Source: Verrucosispora sioxanthis (GTDB lineage: Bacteria; Actinomycetota; Actinomycetes; Mycobacteriales; Micromonosporaceae). Taken from it: a stretch of DNA of 64,000 nucleotides. The stretch covers positions 620,001 through 684,000 of the forward strand of contig NZ_SAIY01000001.1 in the NCBI RefSeq assembly GCF_010560025.1. The letters are read 5' to 3'. Position numbers and translations under genes: made by a program. Positions within the stretch are counted from its first letter, which is position 1; every line of letters starts with the position of its first letter. Below are positions 1 to 9,327 of the stretch, piece after piece. The notes beneath the pieces are model-generated. The model was given only the letters and a program-made list of their open reading frames with translations. It did no database searches and was not told the origin of the DNA.

Positions 1-1726
1 GGATCTTGAAATCGAGGTTGGTGGCGGCGGCCCAGCGCATGCCGTGGGTGTTGCCCATGCTCGGCACCGGGATCGGCACCAGCGTCTGGTCCGGCGCGAC
101 GTAGGCGCGCCACCGGTCGGAGGTGATGAAGTCCGGCACCGGCGGTCGGGACGTCATCGGCAGCGGCATGGGGGTGATCGGCAGCAACGCGAGCACCAGA
201 CCGGCAGCGGTGAGCGTACGCACGGTCCGCCGGTCCAGGGACAGCGTGCTGGTCCGCTCGATGGCCAGGGCCAGCAGGATCGCCACCACCACGCTGGTGA
301 TCATGCCGAACCGGGTCGGCACCACCGCGTCGAGCAACGGCAGCCGGACCAGCCACTCCCACGGACCGACGACCAGTTCCCGGTCCCACCAGCTGACCCG
401 CTCGCCGAGGGAGAGGACGGCGTAGAACGCGGCGGTCGCGGCGAGCGCCCGGACCAGCACCTCCCGCCGGAGCCAGAGGACGATCCCGACGGCGATCAGC
501 GCCAGACTCCACCCGAAGAACGCGTTCTCCTCCGAGTAGTTCGGCGCGAGGTTGACGTTCGCCCGCTGGTTGCCGCCGACGGTGGGTGAACCGGGGGCGA
601 AGTAGGCGGCGATGTCGTTGCCGTAGTCACGCACCGCCTCACTGAGCCCGTGATACGCCATCGGACCGGCGAACTGGATGTACAGCGGGTACGCCAGCAG
701 CGCGCCGGCGATCACCGTGCAGGTGGCCAGCGCCTTGGCCAACGGCCGCCAGGCCGCCGACCAGAGCCCGGGCCGCTGGACGACCACCGCGATCAGGAAG
801 ATCCCGCAACCCATCGCGGTGAAGAGCAGGATCTCCTCGTTGATGAACGCCTGCACGGTGACCAGCAGGGCCAGCAGCGCACCGTCCCGAAACGGTCGGG
901 TCGACCTCGTGATCACCATGACCCGCCACACGATGAACGGCAGCAGGAACTGACTGATGATGTTCGGATGCCAGCTGGCGTGCGACAGCATCGCCGGTGA
1001 GAAGCCACAGAACCAACCGCCCACCACCGCGGCGAGCCGGTTGCTCACCACGTGCCGGGACAGCACGAAGTACCAGGCCGAGGCGGTCCCGGCCAGACCG
1101 AGCGTCACCAGCAGCACGAAGGTCACGGCCGGTCCGAACAGCAGGGTCACCGGCACCATCGGGATGCCCAGGGCGAGGATGGCCGTGTTGGCCATCAGGT
1201 TGACCCCGTCGGGGTAGTTGAACTGCTCGGTGAAGAAGGGGAACTCGCCGTGCAGGACCACTCGTACCGAGTGGGCGAGAAAGAACTGCACCTGGGCCGG
1301 GTCGCTGCTGTAGAGCGAGGCCACCCGCCCGGCCGGGTCCATCCAGATCTGGCTGGTCACCCAGAGCGCGGTCACCAGGAACCCGCCGAAGACGGCGAGA
1401 TCCCGTCGCCGGGGAGTCCACCTGAACCGGCGTCGCCGTTCCGGCGCGGCGTCGACGTCGTCGGCACCTCGCGTACCGTCGGCCGACGCGGTCTCCGGCA
1501 GCTGCCCGTCAGCCCCGGCCTCGGTGGCGGGTGCCTCGGTGGCGGGTGCCGCTCCGTCGATCGCCACGGCCTGGACCATGGCCGGCTCGACGGTGGGTGC
1601 GGTCTCCGGTGTGAGCGCGTCGGCGTCGTTGCGCGCCCCGTCACCCACGGTGACAACTTCGGACGGAGAGTCGGCGACGTCGGCGGATCTCGGCAGCGCG
1701 GCGGCGCGGGTCTCGGCAGGCGTCAC
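1..1726 (-). CDS. multi-pass membrane glycosyltransferase-like protein, C-terminus cut by window edge
   Basis: Reading the minus strand from GTG 1726 gives an open frame of 575 codons still open at base 1. The first ~105 residues are an Ala/Pro/Glu-rich hydrophilic leader ending in an arginine cluster (APERRRRFRWTPRRRDL). A run of hydrophobic segments follows (VFGGFLVTALWV, VTLLFGPAVTFVLLVTLGLAG, LLALLVTVQAF), with loops containing FNYPDGVNLMAN and SHASWHPNIISQF. This is the plan of GT-C-fold glycosyltransferases and polymer-envelope membrane proteins. No catalytic motif identifies the substrate, so the GT-C assignment is inference. The start is the most upstream in-frame GTG; no clear ribosome binding site decides it. 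It diverges from the lipoprotein at 1897. Confidence 0.7.
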   Translation of the reverse strand, partial: MTPAETRAAALPRSADVADSPSEVVTVGDGARNDADALTPETAPTVEPAMVQAVAIDGAAPATEAPATEAGADGQLPETASADGTRGADDVDAAPERRRRFRWTPRRRDLAVFGGFLVTALWVTSQIWMDPAGRVASLYSSDPAQVQFFLAHSVRVVLHGEFPFFTEQFNYPDGVNLMANTAILALGIPMVPVTLLFGPAVTFVLLVTLGLAGTASAWYFVLSRHVVSNRLAAVVGGWFCGFSPAMLSHASWHPNIISQFLLPFIVWRVMVITRSTRPFRDGALLALLVTVQAFINEEILLFTAMGCGIFLIAVVVQRPGLWSAAWRPLAKALATCTVIAGALLAYPLYIQFAGPMAYHGLSEAVRDYGNDIAAYFAPGSPTVGGNQRANVNLAPNYSEENAFFGWSLALIAVGIVLWLRREVLVRALAATAAFYAVLSLGERVSWWDRELVVGPWEWLVRLPLLDAVVPTRFGMITSVVVAILLALAIERTSTLSLDRRTVRTLTAAGLVLALLPITPMPLPMTSRPPVPDFITSDRWRAYVAPDQTLVPIPVPSMGNTHGMRWAAATNLDFKI

Positions 1727-1896
1727 AGTCGGCGGAGTCTACCCGAGTGGGGAAAGTGCCCCAAGTCAGACGCGATGTCCCCTGTGGCCGGTGTGGTGAC
1801 CGCGCGACGCAGCGTACGGTGGCCCGAAGCATCGGCGGGACATCTCGTACTATTGCCCTCCGACACGACGACGCGATCCGATCGGGGGCGTGACAG

Positions 1897-3096
1897 GTGG
1901 CTCCAGCCCGTTGGCGCGGCTTGACCGCCACCGGCCTGTCCACCCTGCTGATCGCGGTCACCGCGTGCGGGCCGGTCGCCGAGCGTCAGGCACGGGACCT
2001 GCGGGTCGGCTACGACAGCATGGACGGCGCCTTGACGGTGTGGCCGCCGCGCGGCTCACTGGCCGAGGACACGACGGCGACCGCCGCCGTCACCGAGGCG
2101 GTACGCGACTGGCGCTCGCCCGTGGACGACCGGGTGCACGTACCCTCCTCCGGCATTCTCTTCTCCGGTGAGGTCGACGGCCGTCCGCTGGCCCTGGTCG
2201 CCGCTTCGGTACCCGGCGAGGCCGCGTCCTGGCTGCTTCAGCTCACCGGCGACGGCGACCGGTACACGGTCAGTCACGCCACCGAGTACACCGACCCCGG
2301 CTACCTGGTCTACTCCGACGTGCTGCCGGTCCAGTCCGCCGACGGCCGGCGCTACCTGACCTCCGAACGGGTTCGGCGGCTCGTCGGGCCGAACGGTCGC
2401 ATCGTCTCCGACCGCGACGGCCTGACCAGCCCCGTCGAGGTGCCCCGGTGCCGAGCGGTGACCGTCACCGCCACCCTGCGCTCCACCGAGTCGTTGCCTC
2501 GGGGTCGGGCCACCGACCGGCTGCTCGACCTCGGCACCGGCATCACCGCCCCGCGATATCCGCTGGTACGCGACGAGAGCGGCTCCGGCCGACGCGCCCT
2601 GACCGGCCTCGACACCTGCCTGCTGGCCAACGAGGACGGCCCGTTCGGCAGCATCGACCGGCGGGTCGGCGACCGGGACGTCCCGCAGTCGGTGCCGGCG
2701 TCCTGGCCGATGGCGAAACTCGCGGTGCGTACGCTCGGCGAGTTGTCGCTCGACGGGGGCGAGCCGGCCGAGTTGGAGCAGCTCACCTGGGAGAGTGCCG
2801 AGGGCACGATGAGCGCGGTGGTGTACCGGCCCGCCGGCGACGGTGCGGTGGTGCTCTCCCCCGCCGACCGGACGAACCCGTTGCAGGTCTACGAGCTGCC
2901 GGTGCCGGATCAGCCGCTGGTCGTGCTGAGCTGGCGCGCCACCAAGGACACCGCGCTCTCGGTGCCACCCAACACGATCCGCCTGGTCGACCGCCCCGGC
3001 CTGGTGGTGGCTCCCCTCCCCGAGCGCCGCGAGACCTTCAGCCTGGCCGCCGCCGAAAAGACCCACTACCGCTCCGCCGGCTCCCCCCGCCGCTAA
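1897..3096 (+). CDS. putative secreted lipoprotein of unknown function
   Basis: 399 residues from GTG 1897. The N-terminus has a short basic stretch, a hydrophobic core (GLSTLLIAV) and a lipobox-like TACG, so Cys at about residue 24 is the likely lipidated residue and the protein should be anchored outside the membrane. The rest is soluble and rich in beta-type sequence, with no family motif I recognise. It is the only plus-strand gene here; it diverges from the membrane glycosyltransferase and converges on dxs across a gap holding a C-rich tract and a large palindrome. Confidence 0.75.
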   Translation: MAPARWRGLTATGLSTLLIAVTACGPVAERQARDLRVGYDSMDGALTVWPPRGSLAEDTTATAAVTEAVRDWRSPVDDRVHVPSSGILFSGEVDGRPLALVAASVPGEAASWLLQLTGDGDRYTVSHATEYTDPGYLVYSDVLPVQSADGRRYLTSERVRRLVGPNGRIVSDRDGLTSPVEVPRCRAVTVTATLRSTESLPRGRATDRLLDLGTGITAPRYPLVRDESGSGRRALTGLDTCLLANEDGPFGSIDRRVGDRDVPQSVPASWPMAKLAVRTLGELSLDGGEPAELEQLTWESAEGTMSAVVYRPAGDGAVVLSPADRTNPLQVYELPVPDQPLVVLSWRATKDTALSVPPNTIRLVDRPGLVVAPLPERRETFSLAAAEKTHYRSAGSPRR

Positions 3097-3136
3097 CCCC
3101 CACCCCCACCCCCACCCCCCGGCCCCCGCCCCCCGG
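3097..3136. other. C-rich tract beside convergent palindrome
   Basis: About 40 bases composed almost only of C with spaced A and G (CCCCCACCCCCACCCC pattern) directly after the lipoprotein stop. The other side of the palindrome, inside the dxs 3-prime end, carries the G-rich complement (GGGGGTGGGGTTGG), so the two flanks could extend the neighbouring stem or form G-quadruplex/i-motif structures. The flank of repeat copy 2 has the same arrangement. Confidence 0.5.
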
Positions 3137-3197
3137 GTTGATCATGAAGTTGTTGTCGCGCCACGCCGGAGGCAGTGACAACAACTTCATGATCAAC
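3137..3197. repeat. palindromic intergenic repeat family 1, copy 1
   Basis: Two perfectly complementary 21-base arms (3137-3157 and 3177-3197) starting GTTGATCATGAAGTT and ending in its reverse complement, around a 19-base loop. It lies between converging genes (lipoprotein and dxs). Related elements occur at 18720-18779 and 53985-54045. There is no T-run, so it is not a canonical intrinsic terminator, although a bidirectional terminating or mRNA-stabilising role is possible. Confidence 0.85.
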
Positions 3198-3232
3198 GCC
3201 GCGAGGCACCCGCGCGGGGTCGGGCGGGAAGG

Positions 3233-5179
3233 TTAGTTGGGGGTGGGGTTGGCGGTGAGGTGGGGTGGGTCGACCGGTTCGGTGTCGAGGCGGGAGATCC
3301 AGCCGGTCACGTCGCGGGCCACGTCCTGAGCGGTCAGGCCGAGGTCGGTCAGGAGCTGGTTGCGGGAGCCGTGCGGATACCAGCCGGCCGGTACGCCCAG
3401 ATCGCGCAGCGGCACCCGGACACCGGCGTCGCGCATGGCCTGGGCGAGCGCGTCGCCCACCCCGCCGGAGCGGACGCCGTCCTCGACGGTCACCACCAGC
3501 CGGTGCTCGGTGGCCAGCTCGACCAGCTCCGCCGGGACCGGACGGACCCAGCGCGGGTCGACCACGGTCACCCCGTAGCCCTGCTCGGCCACCCGGGCGG
3601 CGACGTCCACGCCAAGCTGACCGAAGGCACCCACCGCGACCAGCAGCACGTCGGTACGCGCCGACTCCGCCAGCACGTCGACCGGCCCGACCCGCCGCAG
3701 AGCGGGCAGATCGGCGGCGACCGCGCCGGTCGGGAAGCGGACGATCGTCGGGCCGTCGTCGACGGCGACCGCCTCCCGCAGCTCCTCACGCAGCGTGGCG
3801 GCGTCCCGGGGGGCCGCGATCCGCAGGCCCGGCACCACGCCGAAGACCGACATGTCCCAGATGCCGTAGTGGCTCGGCCCGTCGGGCCCGGTGATCCCGG
3901 CCCGGTCCAGCACGAAGGTGACCGGCAGCTTGTGCATCGCCACGTCCAGCAGGACCTGGTCGAACGCCCGGTTGAGGAAGGTCGCGTAGACCGCCACCAC
4001 CGGGTGCAGCCCACCGAGCGCCAGGCCGGCCGCCGAGGTGGCGGCGTGCTGTTCGGCGATGCCCACGTCGTAGGTGCGCTCCGGGTACTTGCGGGCCAGC
4101 TTCGCGATGCCGGTCGGCCCGGCCATCGCCGCGGTGATGCCCACCACGTCGGGCCGCTCGTCCGCGATCGCCACCAGCTCGTCGGCGAAGACGTGGGTCC
4201 ACTTCACCGACGGCGCGGCGGTGGCCTTGCCGTCGGCGATGTCGAAGGCGCCGGGGCTGTGGAAGCAGTCCGCCTCGTCCTCCTCGGCGGGGCGGTAGCC
4301 GTAGCCCTTGCGGGTCACCGCGTGCACGATCACCGGGCCGCCGAAGTTCTTCGCCGCCCGCAACGCCGTCTCGACGGCGGCGATGTCATGCCCGTCGACC
4401 GGGCCGACGTACTTGATGCCGAGATCCTCGAACATCGCCTGCGGGGCGACCGCGTCCTTGATGCCCTTCTTGACCGCGTGCAGCACCTCGTACATCGGCT
4501 TGCCGACCAGCGGGGTCGAGCCGAGGGCGTCCTTGACGGCGTCCAGCACCTTCTCGTAGCCGGGGTTGAGCCGCAGCGTCGAGAGGTGATGAGCCAGACC
4601 ACCGATCGTCGGCGCGTACGAGCGGCCGTTGTCGTTGACCACGATGACCAGCGGGTTGTCGGTGGCGGCGATGTTGTTCAGCGCCTCCCAGCACATGCCG
4701 CCGGTCAACGCCCCGTCACCCACCACGGCGACGACGCTGCGCGACTCGCCACGCAGCGCGTACGCCTTGGCCAGCCCGTCGGCGTAGGACAGGGCGGTCG
4801 AGGCGTGCGAGTTCTCGATGAGGTCGTGCTCGCTCTCGGCCTGGTTGGGGTAGCCGGAGAGCCCGCCCCGCTGGCGCAGCTGGTCGAACCCGCCCTGCCG
4901 GCCGGTGACGATCTTGTGCACGTACGCCTGGTGGCCGGTGTCGAACAGCAGCCGGTCCCGGGGAGAGTCGAAGACCCGGTGCAGGGCCAGGGTGAGTTCC
5001 ACCACGCCCAGGTTGGGCCCGATGTGCCCACCGGTACGCGACACCTTGGCGATCAGGAAGTCGCGGATCTCGGCGGCGAGGATGTCCAGTTCGGTGGCGG
5101 ACATCCGCTTGACGTCCTGGGGACCGTGCACCGTGGCCAGCAGCCGGCCGTGGTTGGCCGTGTCCTCTTCAACACTCAT
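3233..5179 (-). CDS. dxs: 1-deoxy-D-xylulose-5-phosphate synthase
   Basis: Thiamine-diphosphate enzyme condensing pyruvate and glyceraldehyde 3-phosphate to DXP, the first step of the MEP isoprenoid pathway; cytosolic. Visible family motifs include the TPP-binding [15 protein letters not shown] region, HxG and [10 protein letters not shown] near the N-terminus, and the transketolase-type GIAEQHA and [15 protein letters not shown] in the pyrimidine-binding domain. From ATG 5179 ([11 protein letters not shown]) it is 648 residues, close to the family norm. The open frame extends 52 codons upstream, but that extension has no family similarity. It follows the TRAM methyltransferase on the same strand after ~70 bp. 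The C-terminus (LTANPTPN) is encoded in the G-rich flank of the convergent palindrome. Confidence 0.96.
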   Translation of the reverse strand: MSVEEDTANHGRLLATVHGPQDVKRMSATELDILAAEIRDFLIAKVSRTGGHIGPNLGVVELTLALHRVFDSPRDRLLFDTGHQAYVHKIVTGRQGGFDQLRQRGGLSGYPNQAESEHDLIENSHASTALSYADGLAKAYALRGESRSVVAVVGDGALTGGMCWEALNNIAATDNPLVIVVNDNGRSYAPTIGGLAHHLSTLRLNPGYEKVLDAVKDALGSTPLVGKPMYEVLHAVKKGIKDAVAPQAMFEDLGIKYVGPVDGHDIAAVETALRAAKNFGGPVIVHAVTRKGYGYRPAEEDEADCFHSPGAFDIADGKATAAPSVKWTHVFADELVAIADERPDVVGITAAMAGPTGIAKLARKYPERTYDVGIAEQHAATSAAGLALGGLHPVVAVYATFLNRAFDQVLLDVAMHKLPVTFVLDRAGITGPDGPSHYGIWDMSVFGVVPGLRIAAPRDAATLREELREAVAVDDGPTIVRFPTGAVAADLPALRRVGPVDVLAESARTDVLLVAVGAFGQLGVDVAARVAEQGYGVTVVDPRWVRPVPAELVELATEHRLVVTVEDGVRSGGVGDALAQAMRDAGVRVPLRDLGVPAGWYPHGSRNQLLTDLGLTAQDVARDVTGWISRLDTEPVDPPHLTANPTPN

Positions 5180-5250
5180 GACCGCAGAGTCTATCGGCCC
5201 TCGCGCACCCCGCAGCCCGGGCGCGGTGACCACCGGTCCTGAGCACCTGG

Positions 5251-6467
5251 TCAGGCCGGCACCAGCAGTCCGACCAGTTCCACGTGCCGGGTCATCGGAA
5301 ACAGGTCGTACCCGCGCAACGCCGCCAACCGCCAACCCGCCTCGGTGAAGACCCGCAGGTCCCGCGCGAACGCCGCCGGATCACAGGCGACGTAGGTCAC
5401 CACGCGCGGCCCGGCGGCCAGCACGTCGCGTACCACCCGCGCCCCGGCACCGGTCCGGGGCGGGTCGAGCACCACCACGTCGACCGGCCCGGTGACCCGG
5501 CGACGGGCCAGGGCGGTCTCCACCCGGGCCGCCACCACCTCGACGGCGGGCAGGTCACGCAGGTTCTCCCGGGCCGCCGCGACGCCGTCGCCGGCCGCCT
5601 CGACCAGGGTGACCCGCCCGGTCTCGCCGACCCGAGGGCCAGCGCGGCGGCGAACAGGCCGGCGCCACCGTAGAGATCCCAGGCCCGCTCCCCGGCCGGG
5701 GGTCGGCCAGCTCCAGCACCGCGTCGACAAGGGTGTCCGCGGCGGCGGGTGCACCTGCCAGAACGACGAGGCGGGCAGCATCCACTGCGGCCGGCGGCCC
5801 GCTCCCGTACCCGTTCCGGGCCGCTGACCCGCCGACCGGCCCCGGCCGCCACGGCGGTCACCGCCACGTCCCCGCCGGTGGTGGCGACGGTCTCCACCGC
5901 CTCGGCGTCCGGCCAGCTCACCCCGCTGGAGGTGAGCACCGGCAGCTGCTGGATCGCCGGATGGGCGATCAGGCAGCGGTCGACCGGCACCACCTCGTGG
6001 GAGCGGTGCTTGAGCAGCCCGGCGCGACCCGCCGCGTCCACCGCGTACCGGACCCGGGAACGCCAACCGAGCGGACCACCCGGCAGCGCCTCCACCCGCA
6101 GGTCCAGCGCGTCACAGCCGGCCTCGTCCAGCCCGCCGAGGCGGACGAGCTGTTCCCGGACCACCGCCGTCTTCCAGCGCAGCTGCGCGTCCGGGGCGAC
6201 ATGTTGCAGGTCGCAGCCGCCGCAACGGCCCGGTCGGGCGTACGGACAGGGCGGGTCGACCCGGTCCGGTGCCGCCTCCAGCACGGTGACCGCGTCGGCC
6301 CGGACGAACCCCCGGTGCACCTCGGTCACCTCGGCCAGCACCCGTTCACCCGGCAGGGCGTGCCGGACGAAGACCACCTGGCCGTCCACCCGGGCCACGC
6401 AGTGCCCTCCCGGGGCGACGGCCGCCACGGTCAACTCGACCCGCTCGGCCTCCTCCAGCCCGCTCAC
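5251..6467 (-). pseudogene. TRAM-domain class I SAM-dependent RNA (uracil-5-)methyltransferase, frameshifted
   Basis: RumA/TrmA-type enzyme expected to methylate uridine C5 in rRNA or tRNA. The N-terminus (VELTVAAVAPGGHCVARVDG) is a TRAM domain, followed by the Fe-S type cysteines CPYARPGRCGGCDLQH. The C-terminus carries the SAM domain (WDLYGGAGLFAAALAL, VVVLDPPRTGAGA) and [14 protein letters not shown] with the catalytic Cys. The protein is read only by changing frame four times between about 5630 and 5800 (order A-C-B-A-C). Each change fits loss of one base, mostly in G/C runs, and flanking protein is intact and well conserved. I therefore suspect sequencing deletions; otherwise it is a pseudogene. 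GTG 6467 overlaps the permease stop by 4 bp (GTGA). From memory it is the counterpart of M. tuberculosis Rv2689c. Confidence 0.85.
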
Positions 6468-8512
6468 CGGGCCTCCCCGTCCGACGACTCACGCTCGGCA
6501 GGCGGCGGCAGGGTGGCGCGTGGTGCCACCCGAGGCCCCCGGACCGGCCCACGGCCGAGCGTGGCGTCCATCCGGGCGAGGTCCTTGCCGGCCGTCGAGG
6601 CGAGCTGCCACGGCACGCTCGTCACCATCACACCCGGCTCGAACAGCAGCCGCCCCTTGAGCCGCAGCGCGCTCTGGTTGTGCAGCAGGTTCTCCCACCA
6701 GCGGCCCACGACGTACTCCGGAATGAAGACCGTGACCACGTCGCGCGGCGACTCCCGGCGGACGCCGGCCACGTAGTTCAGGATCGGTCGGGTGATCTCC
6801 CGGTACGGCGAGTCGATCACGGTGAGCGGGATCGGCACTCCCCGACGGTCCCAGTCGGCCTGCAACTGCCGGGTGTCGTGGTCGTCGACGTTGACGGTCA
6901 CCGCGGTGAGGGTGTCCGGTCGGGTGGCCTGTGCGTACGCCACCGCCCGCAGCGTGGGTTGGTGCAGCTTGCTGACCAGCACGATCGCGTGGTTGCGGGC
7001 CGGCAGCACCGGCCGTCCGTCGTCGGGGGCGAGTTCGACGGCCACCCGGTCGTAGTGCCGGCGGATGGCCAGCATCAGCACGTAGATCAGCCCCATCGCG
7101 ACGATGGCGATCCAGGCGCCGAGCAGGAACTTGGTGATCAGCACGATCACCAGCACCGTGGCGGTCATCGCCATGCCGAAGGTGTTGATCGCCCGGGACC
7201 GGAGCATCCGACGACGCACCTGCGGGTCCCGCTCGGTGCGCAGCAGCCGGTTCCAGTGCCGGATCATCCCGGCCTGGGAGAGGGTGAACGAGACGAAGAC
7301 ACCCACGATGTAGAGCTGGATGAGCTTGGTCACCTCGGCCTGGAAGCCGATGATCAACAGGATCGCGAAGCCGGCCAGGAAGAGGATCCCGTTGGAGAAG
7401 GCGAGCCGGTCACCCCGGGTGTGCAGTTGGCGGGGCAGGTAGCGGTCCTGGGCGAGGATCGAGCCGAGCACCGGGAAGCCGGTGAAGGCCGTGTTGGCGG
7501 CCACGAACAGGATCGTCGCGGTCACTCCGACGACCAGGAACAGCAGCACCGACCCGGGTCCGAAGATCGTCTCACCGAGTTGTGCGGTGACCGTCTTCTG
7601 CACGTACCCCTCCGGGCCGGAGACGATCTGCAGGGCGGGATCCTCGACGAACTGCAGCCCGGTGAGCCGGGCCAGCCAGACGATGCCGACCAGCATGGTC
7701 ACCGCGACCAGGCCGAGCATCAGCAGCGTGGTGGCGGCGTTGCGGCTCTTCGGCGCCTTGAACGCCGGCACCCCGTTGGAGATCGCTTCCACACCGGTGA
7801 GCGCGGCGCACCCGGAGGAGAAGCTGCGCAGCAGCAGGAACGCCATCGCCCAGCCGGTGGTGTCGTGCCACTCGGCGGCGATCACCAGGTCGGCGCTGGG
7901 GGCGCGCAGGTCCTCGCCGAGCACGACGACCCGGACCACCCCGGTGAGGATCATGCCGATGATAACGATCATGAAGCCGTACGTCGGGACGGCGAACGCG
8001 CTGCCCGCCTCCTTGATCCCGCGCAGGTTGACCGCGGTCAGCAGCGCCACGGCGGAGACCGCGATGAGCACCTTGTGGGTCGCCACGAAGGGAATCACCG
8101 AGCCGAGGTTGGCCACCCCGGAGGAGACCGACACCGCGACGGTGAGCACGTAGTCGACAAGCAGCGCACTGGCCACGCCCACCCCGGCGCGCGGGCCGAG
8201 GTTCACCGTCGCCACCTCGTAGTCGCCGCCGCCCGAGGGGTACGCGTGCACGTTCTGCCGGTAGCTGGCCACCACGGTCAGCATGACCACGACCACGCCG
8301 AGGGCGACCCACGGTGAGAACACGAACGCCGAGGCACCCGCGATGGAGAGCATCAGCAGGATCTCGTCCGGCGCGTACGCCACGCTCGACAGCGCGTCCG
8401 AGGCGAAGACGGGCAGCGCGATGCGCTTCGGCAGCAGGGTGTGCTTGAGCCGGTCGGACCGGAACGGCCGGCCGACGAGCAGCCGCTTCAGCAGGGAGGT
8501 GGATCGGGCCAC
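6464..8512 (-). CDS. KimA-like APC-superfamily potassium / amino-acid permease
   Basis: About 12 hydrophobic helices in the first ~450 residues, then a ~200-residue cytoplasmic domain. The hallmark segment FASDALSSVAYAPDEILLML plus SYRQNVHAYPSGGGDYEVA is typical of the KimA/YdaO group of APC transporters, which import K+ with protons. The C-terminal domain contains VTVNVDDHDTRQLQADW and a universal-stress-like fold pattern. Divergent transcription from two TrkA/RCK proteins supports potassium rather than amino-acid transport, though the substrate is inferred. I prefer GTG 8512 (VARSTSLLKRLLVG); GTG 8563 would add 17 non-conserved residues. Its stop overlaps the methyltransferase start. Confidence 0.85.
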   Translation of the reverse strand: MARSTSLLKRLLVGRPFRSDRLKHTLLPKRIALPVFASDALSSVAYAPDEILLMLSIAGASAFVFSPWVALGVVVVMLTVVASYRQNVHAYPSGGGDYEVATVNLGPRAGVGVASALLVDYVLTVAVSVSSGVANLGSVIPFVATHKVLIAVSAVALLTAVNLRGIKEAGSAFAVPTYGFMIVIIGMILTGVVRVVVLGEDLRAPSADLVIAAEWHDTTGWAMAFLLLRSFSSGCAALTGVEAISNGVPAFKAPKSRNAATTLLMLGLVAVTMLVGIVWLARLTGLQFVEDPALQIVSGPEGYVQKTVTAQLGETIFGPGSVLLFLVVGVTATILFVAANTAFTGFPVLGSILAQDRYLPRQLHTRGDRLAFSNGILFLAGFAILLIIGFQAEVTKLIQLYIVGVFVSFTLSQAGMIRHWNRLLRTERDPQVRRRMLRSRAINTFGMAMTATVLVIVLITKFLLGAWIAIVAMGLIYVLMLAIRRHYDRVAVELAPDDGRPVLPARNHAIVLVSKLHQPTLRAVAYAQATRPDTLTAVTVNVDDHDTRQLQADWDRRGVPIPLTVIDSPYREITRPILNYVAGVRRESPRDVVTVFIPEYVVGRWWENLLHNQSALRLKGRLLFEPGVMVTSVPWQLASTAGKDLARMDATLGRGPVRGPRVAPRATLPPPAERESSDGEAR

Positions 8513-8664
8513 AACGGCCAAGCGTACGGCCACCGGCGACGGGCACGTGGGGTGGCCGGTCACGGGCGTATCCGAGGCGGGAGTACCGTCGGTCCCCGGC
8601 CGCGGCCCGGACGTGGCAGGCTCGCAGGCGACGAGGCGCAGCGGTACGCACCGTGGGAGGCAGC
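8513..8664. promoter_or_regulatory. divergent promoter region, permease / trkA
   Basis: About 150 bp between divergent starts. I looked for a ydaO-type c-di-AMP riboswitch, often found before KimA genes, and do not see its conserved core. A GGAGG sequence (8656-8660) lies just before GTG 8665 of the first TrkA gene. No clear promoter hexamers stand out. Confidence 0.3.
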
Positions 8665-9327
8665 GTGCATGTCGTGATCATGGGTTGTGGCCGGGTCGGC
8701 TCGACCCTGGCGCACAGCCTGGAGGCCCGGGGACACTCGGTGGCGGTCATCGACCAGGACGCGGACGCCTTCCGCCGGCTGCGGCCCGACTTCGCCGGGG
8801 TCACCGTCACCGGGGCCGGCTTCGACGGCGACGTGTTGCGCCAGGCCGGCATCGAGCGGGCCGACGCCTTCGCCGCCGTCTCCAGCGGCGACAACTCCAA
8901 CATCATTTCGGCCCGGTTGGCCCGTGAGACCTTCGGCGTGGTCCGGGTCGCGGCTCGCATCTACGACCAGCGCCGCGCGCAGGTCTACGAACGACTCGGC
9001 ATCCCCACCGTGGCCACCGTCCGGTGGACGGCCGACCGGATGCTGCGGCACCTGCTGCCCGAGGGCAACGTGGAGATCTTCCGCGATCCGACGAGCACCG
9101 TCTCGATCGTCGAGGTGCCGGTGCACAAGGACTGGATCGGTCGCCCGGTGCGGGCCCTGGAGGAGGCGACCGGTGCCCGGGTGGCGTACCTGATCCGCTT
9201 CGGCATCGGCACGCTGCCCACGGTGGCCAGCGTGGTGCAGGAGGGTGACCAGATCTTCATGCTGGTCACCGACGACATGGTGGCGGCGGTCACATCCGTG
9301 GCGGCGACGCCGGAAGGGGGTCAGTGA
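8665..9327 (+). CDS. TrkA-family potassium uptake regulatory protein (CeoB-like)
   Basis: About 220 residues. The Rossmann NAD-binding loop HVVIMGCGRVGSTLAHSLE begins at the N-terminus (GxGxxG), with an acidic residue (VIDQDAD) closing beta-2 as expected for NAD(H). An RCK_C domain follows (SIVEVPVHKDWIGRPVRALE). Such subunits gate K+ transporters in response to NAD(H) or nucleotides. I choose GTG 8665 because the first beta strand begins immediately after it; GTG 8653 is possible. It is translationally coupled to the next gene by a GTGA overlap. No TrkH/TrkG pore gene is present in the window. Confidence 0.9.
   Translation: MHVVIMGCGRVGSTLAHSLEARGHSVAVIDQDADAFRRLRPDFAGVTVTGAGFDGDVLRQAGIERADAFAAVSSGDNSNIISARLARETFGVVRVAARIYDQRRAQVYERLGIPTVATVRWTADRMLRHLLPEGNVEIFRDPTSTVSIVEVPVHKDWIGRPVRALEEATGARVAYLIRFGIGTLPTVASVVQEGDQIFMLVTDDMVAAVTSVAATPEGGQ

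Noticed and set aside
3260..5242. 660-codon open frame antisense to dxs
   Set aside because: Shadow of dxs caused by high GC third-position bias; product lacks any motif.
6680..8317. 545-codon open frame antisense to the permease
   Set aside because: His/Asp/Arg-rich shadow frame without start signals.
8513..8664. ydaO-type c-di-AMP riboswitch before the KimA-like gene
   Set aside because: Gap is only ~150 bp and lacks the conserved riboswitch core; function is better explained by protein-level control.
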